In this document: positions 19,740 to 29,777 of the stretch, one piece after another | Position numbering within the stretch: position 1 is the first letter of the stretch | Layout: every line of letters begins with the position of its first letter | From: Nannochloropsis salina CCMP1776 | Lineage: Eukaryota; Sar; Eustigmatophyceae; Eustigmatales; Monodopsidaceae | Length of the DNA: 64,000 nucleotides | Assembly (NCBI GenBank): GCA_004565275.1 | Contig: SDOX01000019.1 | Coordinates: 120,340-184,339 of the forward strand | Direction of reading: 5' to 3' | Made by a program: the position numbers and the translations under genes | Notes under the pieces: generated by a model | What the model was told of the DNA's origin: nothing | The model's input: the letters and a program-made list of their open reading frames with translations, nothing else | The model's database searches: none

Positions 19740-21884
19740 TCAGACGTTTTTCATTCTTTCGCGCGCCCTGATCTCTGAGGAACTGAGGTCGATTCGAAAT
19801 TGCTTCTCACTCAGACCAAGAAACATCTCAAGCACTGACGGGGGGAGAGCCAGCGGCCGCGCTTCCTCTAACACCGCTTCCAACGTCAAGAAGTCTGCTT
19901 TCCCATCGCTCCCTTTCACTTTCCTGCCCCCCACGATGAAACGACAGCCCTGCATTCTTATTTCGTTCAAGGCCAGAAGGAGGGCATCCCGCCCTCCTTT
20001 CCCTCCTCCTTCCCTCTCTGCCGTTTCGTAGTATTTAGGCTGCAACAGCCGTTTGGCAGTGTCCGCCCCAATCAAGAAGCAAGAATGGGGGAAAAGTCGA
20101 GCTTTCTCGAGAAACAGTGGGGCACGGGTAAGGACAAGTAGGGCAGAAGAGAGAGAGGCAAATTGCGAGAAGCGAGGCATGAGGGCACTTCTTTCCGTCA
20201 TGCCCTTATCGGCATTGGAGGTGGAGATTTCAAAGAGAACAAGGGGGGAAGGAGAAGGAACAGAAGGAGAGGCGGAGGACGGGTGGGAGGCCAGAAGCAT
20301 TTGGGCGGCGCGGGCAAGTTGAATGTGGCCTTCGTGCAGAGGATTGAAGGAGCCAGGGTAGACGATGAGAGGGGAGAAAGCCGGGGTGGAGGGCGGGGTT
20401 GAGGCAGGGAAGACGGTAGTGGAGGACGGGTACACGCGAAAGCCTTTGGGCGCCTGGGGGCATGGAACAAAGACGACTCGATCCACCGTCTGGTGCACCA
20501 TCAGTGCATCCAAGGCGTCCCTTTCCTCCCGCCCTGCCTCGTCCTCTCCTTCGACAAGTCGATCCTCCCCTCCTTTTCCTCCCTCCCCGACACCGACGGG
20601 CAGGAATTTCCGCCACGAGAAAGACGGAGAGGAGGCATCGGGCCCTAGCGGATGGGTCGCCTCCATCAGTGCCGCCAGGGTGGCTTTACTGACGGCAATG
20701 TCCTCCTCCACGCGGCTCCGGGCCTGCTTGGTCAACGACAGGGAGTACCCCCGGGCGAGGACCCGACCTTCCACGTCCAGGCTGTACGTGGCAATGTGAG
20801 CACGATGCTCCCCCCTTTTTGCCTGGCTCGACACCACGGAGGCCGTGCACGCGGCCCCCACGAACGTCCCCTCCCGCAGCACGCGTACTTGGCCCTCCCT
20901 CCCGCCTTCCTCCCCGCCGTCTTTCCCTCCATCCGCCCCTCCCACCGCGAGCGCGACCGCCCGGTGGTACGCGGCTCGTGCCAGTTCAGACGCCGTCGAT
21001 GCCGAGCAGTAGGAGCCGTCGGAGGGAGGAAGCGAGGGCTCGCGCCTTCCATGCGCCAAGTACACGGCAATCGCCCCCTTCGCATAGGGGGACGCTAGCT
21101 CCAGGAGCACATTGCTCGCGCCCGCCGTGCCCAGCATCCATTGACCAAGGGCCCCACCGGCACCTGTGGTGCACACGCATATGTGTAGGCGGGAGGGCGG
21201 GGTTGGAGGACGGGAGGGTTGGCTCGCAGGTGGGGCTGTGTACAGGGTGCGGAGAGCGGCCTGGACGTCGGGGGGGATGGCGCAAATCATCGTGGAGACG
21301 GGGCTCGAGGACGAAGCGGAAGAAAGCGCACGCACGGACGTTCGACCCTTGACGTGAAAAAGGCGCGAAGGACCCCCGGGCACACCGTTGAAAGAGGTGA
21401 AGGAGGGTTCCTGCGCTTTACGCCCCCCCCCAAAAGAGAAGGCCGCGGTCGAGGTGATGGAGCGGGGAAGTGCAGGCGAAATCCACCCTAAACCAGACGC
21501 GTGGAGGGCTGCGCTTGCTTTACTCCAACCAAAAAACGGCCGACACGGAGAAGGTAAAGCGCCTCCGAGGGAGCCACGGAGGGGGTCGGAACGTGCGAGA
21601 CTCTGAGGACAGCCCAAGGAAGGGGTGAAGGAGGAGGCAGGGATGGGCCCGTGCGCGCTGCCTAAAGACCAAGTTATGCAACGAAGGACGACAAGCAGGA
21701 AAGAAGGACGCTGATTGATGCCGAGACCGCGTCTTAGAGAGGGACATATACAGAAAAGGGGAGAAACGTGACCAGGAAAAACACGAAGTGAGGAAGGAAA
21801 AGACGAAATGGGATGAATTAAACCGCAGAGTTGCCACCGTGCATAATTTTGTGAAATATGCACATACCGAGTACTCTTTATCAT
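19740..21884 (-). CDS. CinA-C / NMNAT-like nucleotidyltransferase fusion
   Basis: Single open frame of 714 codons joining two domains. About residues 199-440 resemble the CinA C-terminal domain (nicotinamide-nucleotide amidase type): ICVCTTGAGGALGQWMLG, SPYAKGAIAVYLAHG, STASELARAAYHRAVAL. About 500-714 form a cytidylyltransferase-like/NMNAT-type domain. It has the HxGH signature in YPGSFNPLHEGHIQLARAA, CFLIGADTAKRLLQPKYY, and a C-terminal RIDLSSSEIRARE matching the ISSTxIR loop. Together they suggest an enzyme of pyridine-nucleotide salvage or repair. This two-domain architecture is known in plants and fungi but is biochemically little defined. The start is uncertain: ATG 21884 gives a 198-residue leader with no clear domain, and ATG 21290 (MICAIPPDVQAAL) starts at the conserved region. 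A GGGA-derived insert, [13 protein letters not shown], interrupts the CinA part. Confidence 0.83.
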   Translation of the reverse strand: MIKSTRYVHISQNYARWQLCGLIHPISSFPSSLRVFPGHVSPLFCICPSLRRGLGINQRPSFLLVVLRCITWSLGSAHGPIPASSFTPSLGCPQSLARSDPLRGSLGGALPSPCRPFFGWSKASAALHASGLGWISPALPRSITSTAAFSFGGGRKAQEPSFTSFNGVPGGPSRLFHVKGRTSVRALSSASSSSPVSTMICAIPPDVQAALRTLYTAPPASQPSRPPTPPSRLHICVCTTGAGGALGQWMLGTAGASNVLLELASPYAKGAIAVYLAHGRREPSLPPSDGSYCSASTASELARAAYHRAVALAVGGADGGKDGGEEGGREGQVRVLREGTFVGAACTASVVSSQAKRGEHRAHIATYSLDVEGRVLARGYSLSLTKQARSRVEEDIAVSKATLAALMEATHPLGPDASSPSFSWRKFLPVGVGEGGKGGEDRLVEGEDEAGREERDALDALMVHQTVDRVVFVPCPQAPKGFRVYPSSTTVFPASTPPSTPAFSPLIVYPGSFNPLHEGHIQLARAAQMLLASHPSSASPSVPSPSPLVLFEISTSNADKGMTERSALMPRFSQFASLSSALLVLTRAPLFLEKARLFPHSCFLIGADTAKRLLQPKYYETAEREGGGKGGRDALLLALNEIRMQGCRFIVGGRKVKGSDGKADFLTLEAVLEEARPLALPPSVLEMFLGLSEKQFRIDLSSSEIRARERMKNV

Positions 21885-22446
21885 CCCCCGCGTCTAAGGG
21901 ATCCTCTATTCCCCAGCAAGCGGCCCGTTTGCTCCCTCTTCACACGTCACCAAGGCAGCGTTCTGGGATGTATTAAAAGCTGAACTCGGGCAAACCTGTT
22001 CCCCCCAAAAAAGCAGCGCATGAGTTTCTGCTTCAGTTTTAACCAACCATATCATTCCATGCGTTACCTCTCGTAAAATGCTTTCTTTGAAACCTTCCCA
22101 CGTCAACTACCTCCGGTTCTAGCGACAGCGACTCGGAGGGGCGTGGATACCATGACTAGTCGCAAGCACAATATTGTGGACAAGGCCAGCGTTGGCCCAC
22201 AACAGCAACAGTGGCTCACCATCATAGGCATATGTGGAATGTTTTGTGGTGATTGCAACGCACGGGTATGCCTTTGGCAAGTTGTTCACCTGCGGGAGAG
22301 ATAAGCTCTCTTTCAGCAAGCCACGCCCTTCCTCTCTCTCTCGGTTACCTGACCCGTGCTGCTTTGTCTCCCTCTCTCTGCCCAATCCTGCCCTCACGCC
22401 AAACAACCAACATCGTTGCGAACAGGTACACGGCTGGGCGGCTATC
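21885..22446. other. Divergent promoter region, CinA fusion / NDUFB9
   Basis: Upstream DNA of two head-to-head genes. A possible 5'UTR intron acceptor (GCGAACAG at about 22418-22425) precedes the NDUFB9 start. No other element stands out. Confidence 0.4.
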
Positions 22447-23342
22447 ATGGCCAATGCATCCATGCGAGCCGCTGCAGCGCAGTATATCAACCCGGCGCCC
22501 CAGCTCTCTCACAAGACGATAGTCGTTCGGCTCTATCGCAAGAGCCTGAAGACTTTAAATTCTTGGTAGGTGCTTCTAGGCATGGCTTAATGCCCAACCC
22601 CATCCTCTCACGCGTGCTCTGCGCATTGGTGTGATCGTCGTTTTGTGTATGCGAAGTTATGTCTTGAATGTTCCCTGTGCGAACCGCCAGGCGCGGCAAG
22701 GAAACCTGGAGCGTGACGGCCACCTTTGACTCCCTCCCGCATTACTTTCTTACATTAGTCGCCTTTCCGACCCGTCTCAAAAGATTTCCATGTCCTCGAT
22801 ATTTTCTTATCGTACCCTCATAGCCTATCTCCGCTTGATACACGCTAAAAGCGTTGTCTGCTCCTCCTTTCCCCGCTACCTGTTCAATGTTTGCCCCTCT
22901 TCTTTCCTTCGCCTCCCCATCTCTTGACCTCTTCTGTCATGCCACGTACTCGTCTTCTTCTTTCCTAATCATGTCTGCAATTTCTTTCCCCCGCAGGGCT
23001 ATTGACCGGGAAGTCTTCCTCTCCGAGGCTGGCAAACTCCGGGCCTCCTTCTCGGCCAATGCACACTTGGCACCCGAGTCAGGGAAGGTGAAGGCGTTGG
23101 TCCGAAAGGCCCACGAAGAGCTTTTGCGTTACTCCCACCCCGACAAATACATCCTTCCCTGGATGCCAGGCGGGACTCTCTTCATGCGGAACCCCCCCTT
23201 GCCCTTCGACGTGGTGTTTGCAGGTCACGTCCCTGAGGACGTGAAGGAGGAGCCGTTGAACATCGACATGACCCCCGTCGTGAAGGGAGAGAAGGGCGAC
23301 GGTCGGGTTCTGGTGGACAGCGCCAACAAGGCGTATTTCTAA
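22447..23342 (+). CDS. NDUFB9: NADH dehydrogenase (complex I) LYR subunit NDUFB9, two exons
   Basis: Accessory B22 subunit of mitochondrial complex I, a LYR-motif protein that recruits acyl carrier protein in the membrane arm. Exon 1 (22447-22565) encodes MANASMRAAAAQYINPAP and the LYR segment VVRLYRKSLKTLNSW. Exon 2 (22997-23342) joins within the tryptophan codon and encodes AIDREVFLSEAGKLRASF. It continues with HEELLRYSHPDKYILPWMPG, which aligns with the HPxPYIxPxxPGG block of NDUFB9. The protein is 154 residues, somewhat shorter than animal forms, which have a longer C-terminus. I rejected an alternative acceptor at 22690, because it gives frames without family similarity. As usual for this subunit there is no obvious cleavable presequence. 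Confidence 0.87.
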
Positions 23343-24174
23343 GAGGGAGGCGAGGGGGGAGGAAAGGGACATGTGTATCTAGGTAGGGCGGGGGAGCATG
23401 ATTTGAGTATCTGCAAAGGAGCGAGAATGGGAGAGCCGTGGAGGCAAGCGATGCCATTCCAAGGGAAAGAAATACCCATCAAATGGCAGAAAAGGAGGCA
23501 CGCTCGCTGGCACTTTTCAGGGGTCTTGAAAATAGTCTTTCTGGCAACGCCGACGGGGAAGGGAGTGGCGGTAGAGCCGAGAAAAGGGGGAAGAGGATCA
23601 TGTGTACAAGCGCACACGAGCCTTGTCGCCCAGCTTGTTCGTCTTGCCTTCGTTTTTTTCTGTTTTTTAGCGGGGCTCTTTGATGAAGGAGGAGGATGCA
23701 AGATGCCTCCCCTCCCGACCGCAACCTAAGCTTATCGTGTCCTACTCATTGATTCATTAACGCTAATTCACTGTTTTGATGCCATAGACCTCGCATTCCT
23801 ATTTATATTCATGCAACGTGCTGTCTATTTCATTGATTTTTGGAAAAAATGATTGGCGTCGTCCCATCCTTCTCAAGTCTACGCCCGCGGGGCACCGGGG
23901 ACCGACCAGACAATGCTGCGCACGGGCCAAGCCAGGAGCCCTGCTCCCCAGATCCTCACCTTCCCGCTCTCTCCTCCGTCCCTCGTCTGTAGCCTTGCTC
24001 CTTGCCCCCTGCCTCCCTCCCTTTCGTTGCCGCCCTACCGGGCACGTCACCCTGTGCCAAGCCTTAAAATAGCCCAGCACTGGCATCCTCCCTTCCCTTC
24101 TCTACTGCCTCGCATGTGCAACTGCTTCCTCGCTTGTCCTTCTACATGCAAAATCCACCCTCCTCCCTTTCTCC
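23343..24174. other. Convergent intergenic stretch
   Basis: 3' flanks of NDUFB9 and the NDR kinase. C/T-rich on the plus strand from about 23950. No supported gene. Confidence 0.5.
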
Positions 24175-26404
24175 TCAAGCTTCCTCCTCTCCCATCAATT
24201 CCTCCCTCGATCCTTCCCGCAAAGGGGGTCCGAACAGCCCTACCTCCATCGCCGACCGTACCACCAGTTTGGAGCCTCGCTTGTACGTGTACCCAATGAA
24301 TTCGTGTCCCTTCTCCTTGCGGCCCGCCGCCCCGCCCCCCCCCACGGCCCCCAATCCCCCCTCCGTCTCGGGAAAATCGTCAAAATTTGCCGTGATCTGC
24401 TCCAGCAACGGCCGGTATCGCACATCCTCCTTGGGCACCTGCCGCAAATCCTCCAGCATGGCTCGCAGTACTTCCCAGCCTTCCGGTTTGTATGGAGCCG
24501 GCGCCGTTTTCAATGCGTCCCAGTCCAAGCCCGACTCGGCAAACCAGGGGTGGGCCTTGATCTCCTCCCACCCATGCCGACCTAGCCGGCGTTCGGCCGG
24601 CGCCATCAGAGAGAACATGAAATCCAAACAGGCGGGTGACACGCGCGCGCGGACCTCCCCGGGTACTTCCAAATGCTGCTGCCAGCGTAAAATTTTACGG
24701 CAGGTCATCACTGGCTCTTCCGCGTAAAAGGGGGTGTAGCCAACCAGGCATTCGTACATTATCACACCCAGGCTCCACCAGTCGCATTCTTTCCCGTACC
24801 CTTTTTGCATCAACACCTCGGGAGCGATGTAGTCCGGCGTGCCAACCGTCGAATAGGCCAGCCGCCGGTCCCGGGCCGGGGAGGAGGGCGGGAGGGAGGA
24901 AGGGGAAGGCGGGGGTTGAGAGGGAGGAGGGTGGACGAGAGGAGGGTACTGGGGGTGGGGGTGGTGATGGGGAGGGGGAGCAAAGTGGGCCGAGGCCGGT
25001 GGCGTCGGGCAGGCCCCGGCTCCATGGGGAGAGGCATGGATGGAGAGGGAGGCATTGTCGGTGAGCAGGTGCGCCTCCCCCGTTTCCATTTTCTTGCACA
25101 GGCCCATGTCCGAGAGCTTGAGGTGTCCCTCCCAGTCCAAGAGGATGTTGTCAGGCTTGAGGTCGCGGTGGATGTAGCCCAATGCGTGCACGGAGGCGAC
25201 TGCCATGATCATCTCGGCCATGTACTGGCGGGTGGCCGCTTCGGGGAAGGTGTCTTCTCGGATCAGGAGGGTCATCAAATCTCCACCGGGGAGGAATTCC
25301 ATCACCATGTGGAGCATCTGCCGGAAAAAATGAAATAAAGTGGTCACACCAAGGCATTCTCAGCGAAACCCGAAATACGATTACCGGTTGCTGACACGTG
25401 TCGAAAAGGACAGCATCGCCCTCCCCCCCTTGCGTTACCAACCCCCCTTTTTTCCTCCCTCCCGGCTCACGTGGTCATCCTGGAAGGAGTAATGCAAGGT
25501 GACAATCCATGGGTTGTCCGCCACCGCCAACACGTCGCGCTCGGCCCGGACGTGGCCCACCTGGTTTTTCCTGACCATGGCCTCCTTGATCATGGATTTC
25601 ATCGCGTAGATTTCTCCGTCTGCCCTTTTTCGGACAAGACGGACCTGCCGGAGAGGGCACCGGGGGAGGTGAGGGCAGATGGAAAGGTGTTCCATACGTT
25701 CACTATTAAGAAAAATCCGAAGAAGACAGGCAACTTTCAACTTTTCTCCCTTGACTCCCCCCCGCCCCCCAAGCATTACAGCCACTGCTTCTATTCCATT
25801 CCACCCCTTCGCTTCCTCTTCCCCTTCCTTGGCCTGTCCCTCATCCCACAAGGCACGTACTTCTCCAAAGGCTCCGCGTCCAATGATGACCAAGGGATCA
25901 AAATCGTTGGTGGTTAGCCGTCTCTGTTGCTCAGTCCTGTACTCTGCCTCCATTCGCTCCAGCTCCTGCCGGTAGTGTTCCTTCTGCGCGTCGTCCAGAT
26001 TGAGCCGGGCCTGAACGAGGACATGTGTAGAAAAGGGTTCCTTTTTAAGGGGGGTTGAAATGAAGGAGGCAACGGCGAGCACTGGTGCGCCCGAGCAGGG
26101 ATGTAAATCGGATAATCGCAGACATGGGGGAAGCCAATTCACCACAAGGAAACGAGTCACACGGGGATCAATGACTCTACCACAGGCCAACACGTCTCCT
26201 CTCTTCGTCCCTCTTGATTACCATTGTCTCCTCGAGGCTCGCCCGTCGGTCTTGCTCCTCCTCTTTGTCCCGCTTTAAGCGTTCGTATTTCTCCTCCAGA
26301 TACGCCTGCATACGGTCAGCTTTATCTGTAGCCTCGGCATCGACGACGACTTTCTCCCCTCCTGGTCCATTTCCCTTTCCACCTCTCAGCCATGTCATTG
26401 CCAT
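24175..26404 (-). CDS. NDR/LATS-type AGC protein kinase, four exons
   Basis: Serine/threonine kinase of the NDR (STK38) group, controlled by MOB and STE20-type kinases, acting in mitotic exit, morphogenesis and cell growth. Exons are 26404-26192, 26010-25861, 25644-25471 and 25317-24175, all in phase; 559 residues. Residues 20-110 form the helical MOB-binding N-terminal region ([17 protein letters not shown]). Catalytic core: glycine loop [11 protein letters not shown], lysine 137 (YAMKSM), HRDLKPDN with D231, [20 protein letters not shown]. The regulatory serine is S335 in [11 protein letters not shown] and the hydrophobic-motif threonine is T523 in EFIGYTYKR. Two oddities: the DFG motif reads DMG (249-251), and a His/Pro-rich insert of about 60 residues (about 270-327) precedes the basic auto-inhibitory stub ARDRR. 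Everything needed for activity appears present. Confidence 0.93.
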
Positions 26405-27833
26405 GTTTGCAACTCCTTCTTCCAAAAATTGTAGAACCACGAATTAAGGGTCCGAACGCAGCGGGTAAAAGGACGTGACTGGTGACTTTGCACGAATCAC
26501 CGCCCCAGGGTATGGGACGCAAGGCCCACGTTAGCCTTTGGCCCTCCGTCCCCCTGCGGATGTCGATATGTGGGTAGATTTAGAAGGATCATGAGGGGAG
26601 GGACGCCATACGACCGATTTCGAGCTTTCCAAATGTTGTGACTGCAGTAACTTCGGATTGCTCGTCAGAATGCCAAAGGAGCCAGCATGTGAACACATGC
26701 GTGAAATTGCACATCTTTGTGTGTGTTTCTGAAGATTAATATGCGCACATAAAAAATTCAGAGGACACGTCAACCTTTTTATCTCGTTAAGTGGAGGTGG
26801 TGGTGGCGTAATGCCGTGCGTCCTTCCCATCCAGCCTCTATCGTGTCCTGCACTCGATTTCAAGTCCGACTCGCGGGTGTCAAGCAAAAAAAAGAGGCAA
26901 CCTTCATATAATAAATTCTTGTATATATGCACGCAATAAAAGCATAAGTGGGATATCCATATTTCCTGTGAATCCTTGCGTGTGATCGAAATATCTCTCC
27001 CACATCCCTCCGTCGAATTGGACGAAGTATCGGCACCGCCACCTTGTTGCTGGCGAGAACGTAAAGAAGGACCAGGACAAGCACGTGTTTTGGAAAGTAC
27101 ACAGCATGGATGATATAGAAACGATAAATATCTTCTACTCGCCTTTCAACCGAAAAAGTGAAAGCTGGAGTGCACGAAGCCTCCAAGGATGGTGAGAAAG
27201 AAAGGAGGCCTGGAAGCCGGGGAGGCGGGGACGTTTTCTTCTCCCAACGGTTTTCTAGCCGTTGAGAATTTGAAAAGGAGACCGTAACACAGAGAGGACT
27301 TTGGAAAAAAGTCAAAGCTAGTCACGGGAGATGGGCATTGAAATGTACAATTGTTCCTAAAAGACGTTATAAGGGACATGCAAGGAGGCTTGTCATCAAT
27401 GATAGGCATGGGCGGTGTTAAACTGGTACAAAAGACGAAAATATTACGGTAATATTGTGAATGGAAAATTTCGCTTTGAATAAGAAACTGTATGACCCGA
27501 TGATCAAGGAGCAAGAAGCCTCCAAATCTTATGATTGAAGCGTCATAGATAGATCTGGAATGAAAAGGTGTGCTCTTCTTTTGTATGAGCTGCTGCGAAG
27601 GACGCCTTCACCATGACTAGACTGTACTATACACTGTTGCACCTGTTTTTTTGCGCAGCACGAAATCAAAAATTCTTTCATAAAAAAGCTTTAAATATAT
27701 TGCTAACATAATGTGCGCATTTAAGGATCACGACGACCCAGTAGAAACTTCATGTTCTTGTTTTCCGTCCATATTTTATAAAGATTTCAATAGCGCGTCA
27801 ATCGAAAGCGCGCTCGACATTTCCATATATTGT
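26405..27833. other. Intergenic stretch between two minus-strand genes
   Basis: 1.4 kb, AT-richer to the right, holding the NDR promoter and the 3' flank of the lysozyme-like gene. Minus-strand open frames at 26860-27315 and 27146-27514 show no start context, domain or splice support. I call nothing here. Confidence 0.5.
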
Positions 27834-29777
27834 TTAACAGGTTTTGAAGAGCTGCCTGTAGGTACCCGTAGCATTTTTGCGGCACTGGAACTTAAAAGAC
27901 GAACTCTGCTTGCAGCCCAACAAGGAATCTTCCCGCTGCTCTTTTAAAGTGGTCCGGCAAAATTTGTAAGCTGTCTTGCAACCATGCATATTCAGCCGGT
28001 AGTTACTCTGAGCCGCCTTGCGACAAACACGGTCTTTGTTGCAAAGACTGAGCGCCAAGGCCTGTTCCATCTTGACAAGTGACTGGCATATGTTCCGTGA
28101 GACGTAGCGGACGTTGAGTACCGCCAAAGAACAAATGGTTACATTATTTAGACTAGCTTGCTGCGCGATAAAGGCCTCGATCTGACCGGCAAGAGGAGCT
28201 TCCGTCCATGCTATCGGAAAATCTGCAGTTGTATTCAGGGTGGGGGCTGATTGATCTGTGCAAAGTCCGCTATTGTACACAAAATTATCGAATACGAGGG
28301 TAGGAAGGCGCCGTTTGTGCTCTTCTTGCATTGTCCATCGGCTGAGGCTCTCACTGCTGCTTCCTCCTCCCCCCAGAAGCCGCCTTTCAGCAGGGGCCAG
28401 GATCGTAGCCGACACAGACACGATGCCGGACGGGACCGTCGGGATTGGGAAGCCAGTTACTGACGTCTGATAATCCAAACAGTTTTGTCCACCGCAAGTG
28501 TTCCCGTTGCTAGTCGGCTTCGCCCAGTAGGGAAGGGTGCTACAGTGGGTTGGATACCCCAAGGGGGGACAGGGATCCCCGCAATTGCAGGTCGTTTCGA
28601 CGAAACGGGGCATGCTCTGACACGCCACGTTGAAGTTGGTGTCTGTCGACCAGGTGGAAGGGGCTGTGGGCACGTAGCCCGCCTGAATGAGATCGACGGC
28701 GGCTAGATAGGTCCCAAATTGAGCTAAAAGACTCGTGGGCATCCCGTTACAACGCTGCGCCGTCTGATCCGTGCCTGTCAAGATGTTAAACATCGAGTCA
28801 ACTAAAGGCGCATTCCAAATGCCGTCTCCTTTACAAAGGGCGCCCGCCAAGCAGTCCGGTTCATTCTGGATCCAATCCGACCCCGTGCATGCCGGTTTAC
28901 CGGGCGTGCAAGGAGTGTTGGTGCCGGTGGTGCAGACCACGTTGTCAATCTTTTTCGTTGCCCAGAACATGGCTATTTTGGCCTGGAAGAAGGGGTTGTA
29001 AAGGATCGCCTTTTTGGCGTCGTCCATTGTGGTGCCCTTCCAGCCCGCCTTTTCAAAACAGGGAAGGACGCTTTGCGTGCTCACAAAGTTGGAGATCTGC
29101 CAAAAGCCTCCGTTGCTGCCGTCGTCATTGGCTGGGTTCACTGCAAAAACCGGATCTAAGGCCGTTATGGGTGAGTTAAATTGGGGCCTCCCGCCTGAGT
29201 CAAGCAGGTAAGTGGATGCTCCAGGATTTTGTCCACCGGACTCTTGCCCAGCCACGGCGATGGTGCCTGCGGCACTTGCGTAACCGCCTTGTGCGCTTGG
29301 AAGGTCGGCCGAGACTCCCTCAGCTCCATCAGTTGTAAGAATCCAGACCTTGGCCAGGTCTTTAGGCGTCAAGTAGACGATCGGTTGATCATCCCATCCT
29401 TTAATGTGGTTGCTGCTCACGGCAGGAATGGCCGAGTATTCGGTGTAGGTAATCCCGAACAAATTTTCAAAGATGGTCCCCGTCGTGTTTTCTGCGATGT
29501 CCGTTCGAATGTCCAAATACTTCCAGAGCTCGCGCCCGTGCTCTACCAGAAAATCGTCACCCTCCGGTGTCATATTTACCCCGACCATTGTAAAATCCGT
29601 ATTGGGCCGCACTGTGGTGTTGTAACCCAGGCACCAGTCCAAAGGGGTGCTAGGCACGCCGAGTTTCACCCCGGCAATTGTTACCGACCCCAGAGGGCAC
29701 GTGGAGGTGGCAGCGACCACCCAGAAGCATAGAAAGAGCAGCCAACCTCGTCGACTGCAAATGCAGGGTCTTTTCAT
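27834..29777 (-). CDS. Secreted lysozyme-like, cysteine-rich protein of unknown function
   Basis: Single-exon 647-residue protein, not assigned to a named family. ATG 29777 gives MKRPCICSRRGWLLFLCFWV, a signal peptide; the frame extends 7 codons upstream without an ATG. Residues about 165-300 carry a lysozyme/lytic-transglycosylase-like layout: TIAVAGQESGG (a candidate catalytic glutamate after a helix), then GGFWQISNF, then LYNPFFQAKIAMFWATKK. These resemble the ESxG, GxxQI and NPxxNA landmarks of that fold. The rest is rich in paired cysteines (CNCGDPCPPLG, CGGQNCLDY) and N-glycosylation sites (NTT, NNVT, NAT). There is no C-terminal membrane segment. The last about 110 residues are cysteine/basic-rich. 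A wall-degrading or defence role is inference; the fold call rests on motifs only. The gene lies head to head with RNR2, 1.2 kb away. Confidence 0.72.
   Translation of the reverse strand: MKRPCICSRRGWLLFLCFWVVAATSTCPLGSVTIAGVKLGVPSTPLDWCLGYNTTVRPNTDFTMVGVNMTPEGDDFLVEHGRELWKYLDIRTDIAENTTGTIFENLFGITYTEYSAIPAVSSNHIKGWDDQPIVYLTPKDLAKVWILTTDGAEGVSADLPSAQGGYASAAGTIAVAGQESGGQNPGASTYLLDSGGRPQFNSPITALDPVFAVNPANDDGSNGGFWQISNFVSTQSVLPCFEKAGWKGTTMDDAKKAILYNPFFQAKIAMFWATKKIDNVVCTTGTNTPCTPGKPACTGSDWIQNEPDCLAGALCKGDGIWNAPLVDSMFNILTGTDQTAQRCNGMPTSLLAQFGTYLAAVDLIQAGYVPTAPSTWSTDTNFNVACQSMPRFVETTCNCGDPCPPLGYPTHCSTLPYWAKPTSNGNTCGGQNCLDYQTSVTGFPIPTVPSGIVSVSATILAPAERRLLGGGGSSSESLSRWTMQEEHKRRLPTLVFDNFVYNSGLCTDQSAPTLNTTADFPIAWTEAPLAGQIEAFIAQQASLNNVTICSLAVLNVRYVSRNICQSLVKMEQALALSLCNKDRVCRKAAQSNYRLNMHGCKTAYKFCRTTLKEQREDSLLGCKQSSSFKFQCRKNATGTYRQLFKTC

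Noticed and set aside
22690-22800. Alternative second exon of NDUFB9 after CCGCCAG
   Set aside because: It opens a short frame with no similarity. The acceptor at 22996 restores the tryptophan codon and the conserved domain.
26860-27514. Two minus-strand frames between the NDR kinase and lysozyme-like genes
   Set aside because: There is no start context, domain or phase-consistent splice pair. The AT-rich region makes chance frames likely.
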